15,207 nt of DNA from the NCBI GenBank assembly GCA_041623895.1, contig JBFJVZ010000161.1, positions 1 through 15,207 on the forward strand, read 5' to 3'. The notes below the pieces were generated by a model, which worked only from the letters and a program-made list of their open reading frames with translations, did not search any database and had not been told where the DNA came from. Below, in pieces: positions 14,863 to 15,207 of this stretch (within the stretch, counting starts at the first letter, position 1; each line of letters begins with the position of its first letter). The stretch is from JBFJVZ01 sp041623895. GTDB lineage: Bacteria > Planctomycetota > Planctomycetia > Pirellulales > Pirellulaceae. The position numbers were made by a program, and so were the translations under genes.

Positions 14863-15207
14863 TGCTTCGTCCAAAGTGGCTTGAAAGATCAATGTGGTTG
14901 GAAAAGATCAGCCGGCACGCGTTAGAGAGCGTCCCGCTGAGGAAGGAATTTGTGCCTGGCTGTTCTTTGGAATCACCAGCGTTGTAGGCATGACGTTTTC
15001 ATTTGTCACAACCAGACCACAACTGCGTAGCAGTGGCAGTGTATAGCCTGGGGCCAGGATTGCTCGTCTCAGCGAGCATTCCGCAGCCCCAGGAATCGTC
15101 TCCAACCTGATCTGAAACCTTCGCCGCCACGATTCCGAACCGGGCCGCGAGTTTCTACCGATGAAATGGCTGTTCGTTTGCCTGCTGCCGCCCAAGTCGA
15201 TACACTC
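14863..15207. other. 345-bp region without a convincing gene
   Basis: Beyond the amidohydrolase stop no frame on either strand shows a recognisable protein. A minus-strand frame across 14908-15195 has low-complexity-like composition and no family features. The only visible structure is the nested inverted repeat at 15047-15093 and a short AAGATCA direct repeat near 14884 and 14904. Confidence 0.5.
15047..15093. repeat. nested inverted repeat, candidate dispersed intergenic element
   Basis: CCTGGGGC (15047-15054) is the exact reverse complement of GCCCCAGG (15086-15093). Between them TGCTCG (15061-15066) pairs with CGAGCA (15073-15078), giving a two-tier hairpin. The left arm can also fold locally as CCTGG-GG-CCAGG (15047-15058). 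Sequences of the form TATAGCCTGGGGC...GCCCCAGG recur between genes in Rhodopirellula-like genomes (recollection, not verified here). It might also act as a transcript end for the amidohydrolase gene. Confidence 0.5.

Noticed and set aside
14908..15195. Minus-strand open frame of 95 codons at the right end
   Set aside because: It spans the nested inverted repeat, has no recognisable domain or ribosome site, and reads like repeat-derived sequence.
1..15207. CRISPR array, tRNA/rRNA genes, insertion sequence, phage or toxin-antitoxin genes
   Set aside because: No regularly spaced repeats, RNA gene signatures, transposase motifs or small paired toxin-antitoxin frames were seen on reading both strands.

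Overview
The window looks like chromosomal DNA of a planctomycete, most likely of the Pirellulaceae (Rhodopirellula-like). This is inferred from moderate-to-high GC, frequent genes without a clear Shine-Dalgarno sequence, a FHA-GAF-cyclase protein and uncharacterised secreted proteins of a style typical of that group, and a broad metabolic gene mix. No RNA gene, insertion sequence, CRISPR array or phage gene was recognised.

Layout. The left end (1-149, minus) is the N-terminus of an alpha/beta hydrolase whose gene runs off the window. A gap follows that holds a strong 19-bp-arm inverted repeat (299-368). Next come two minus-strand genes: a GT4 glycosyltransferase (390-1526) and, upstream of it, an exported endonuclease/exonuclease/phosphatase-fold protein (1588-2775). 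Divergent from these is treZ, malto-oligosyltrehalose trehalohydrolase (2856-4706), followed on the same strand by a DUF4349 lipoprotein (4882-5793). The latter is convergent with a membrane fatty acid desaturase (5806-6954, minus).

From 7136 the plus strand carries a probable transcription unit: a BaiN/HI0933-type flavoprotein, a FHA-GAF-class III nucleotidyl cyclase, and a small membrane-anchored protein of unknown function (to 10831). A large secreted protein of unknown function (11091-12941) follows. It converges on a 3-methyladenine DNA glycosylase of the AAG/MPG family (minus, start taken at 13623), and both stop codons sit in a 15-bp tandem duplication. The glycosylase is in turn tightly divergent from a metal-dependent amidohydrolase/deaminase (13636-14862). 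The last 345 bp hold no convincing gene but contain a nested inverted repeat.

The genes do not form one pathway. The window reads as ordinary core or house-keeping-type planctomycete chromosome with short conserved blocks. The most interesting points are the cyclase, whose usual base-recognition lysine position holds Asp; the two unassigned proteins around it; the REP-like palindromes; and treZ, which lacks its usual treY partner nearby and has an 18-bp tandem repeat in its coding sequence.
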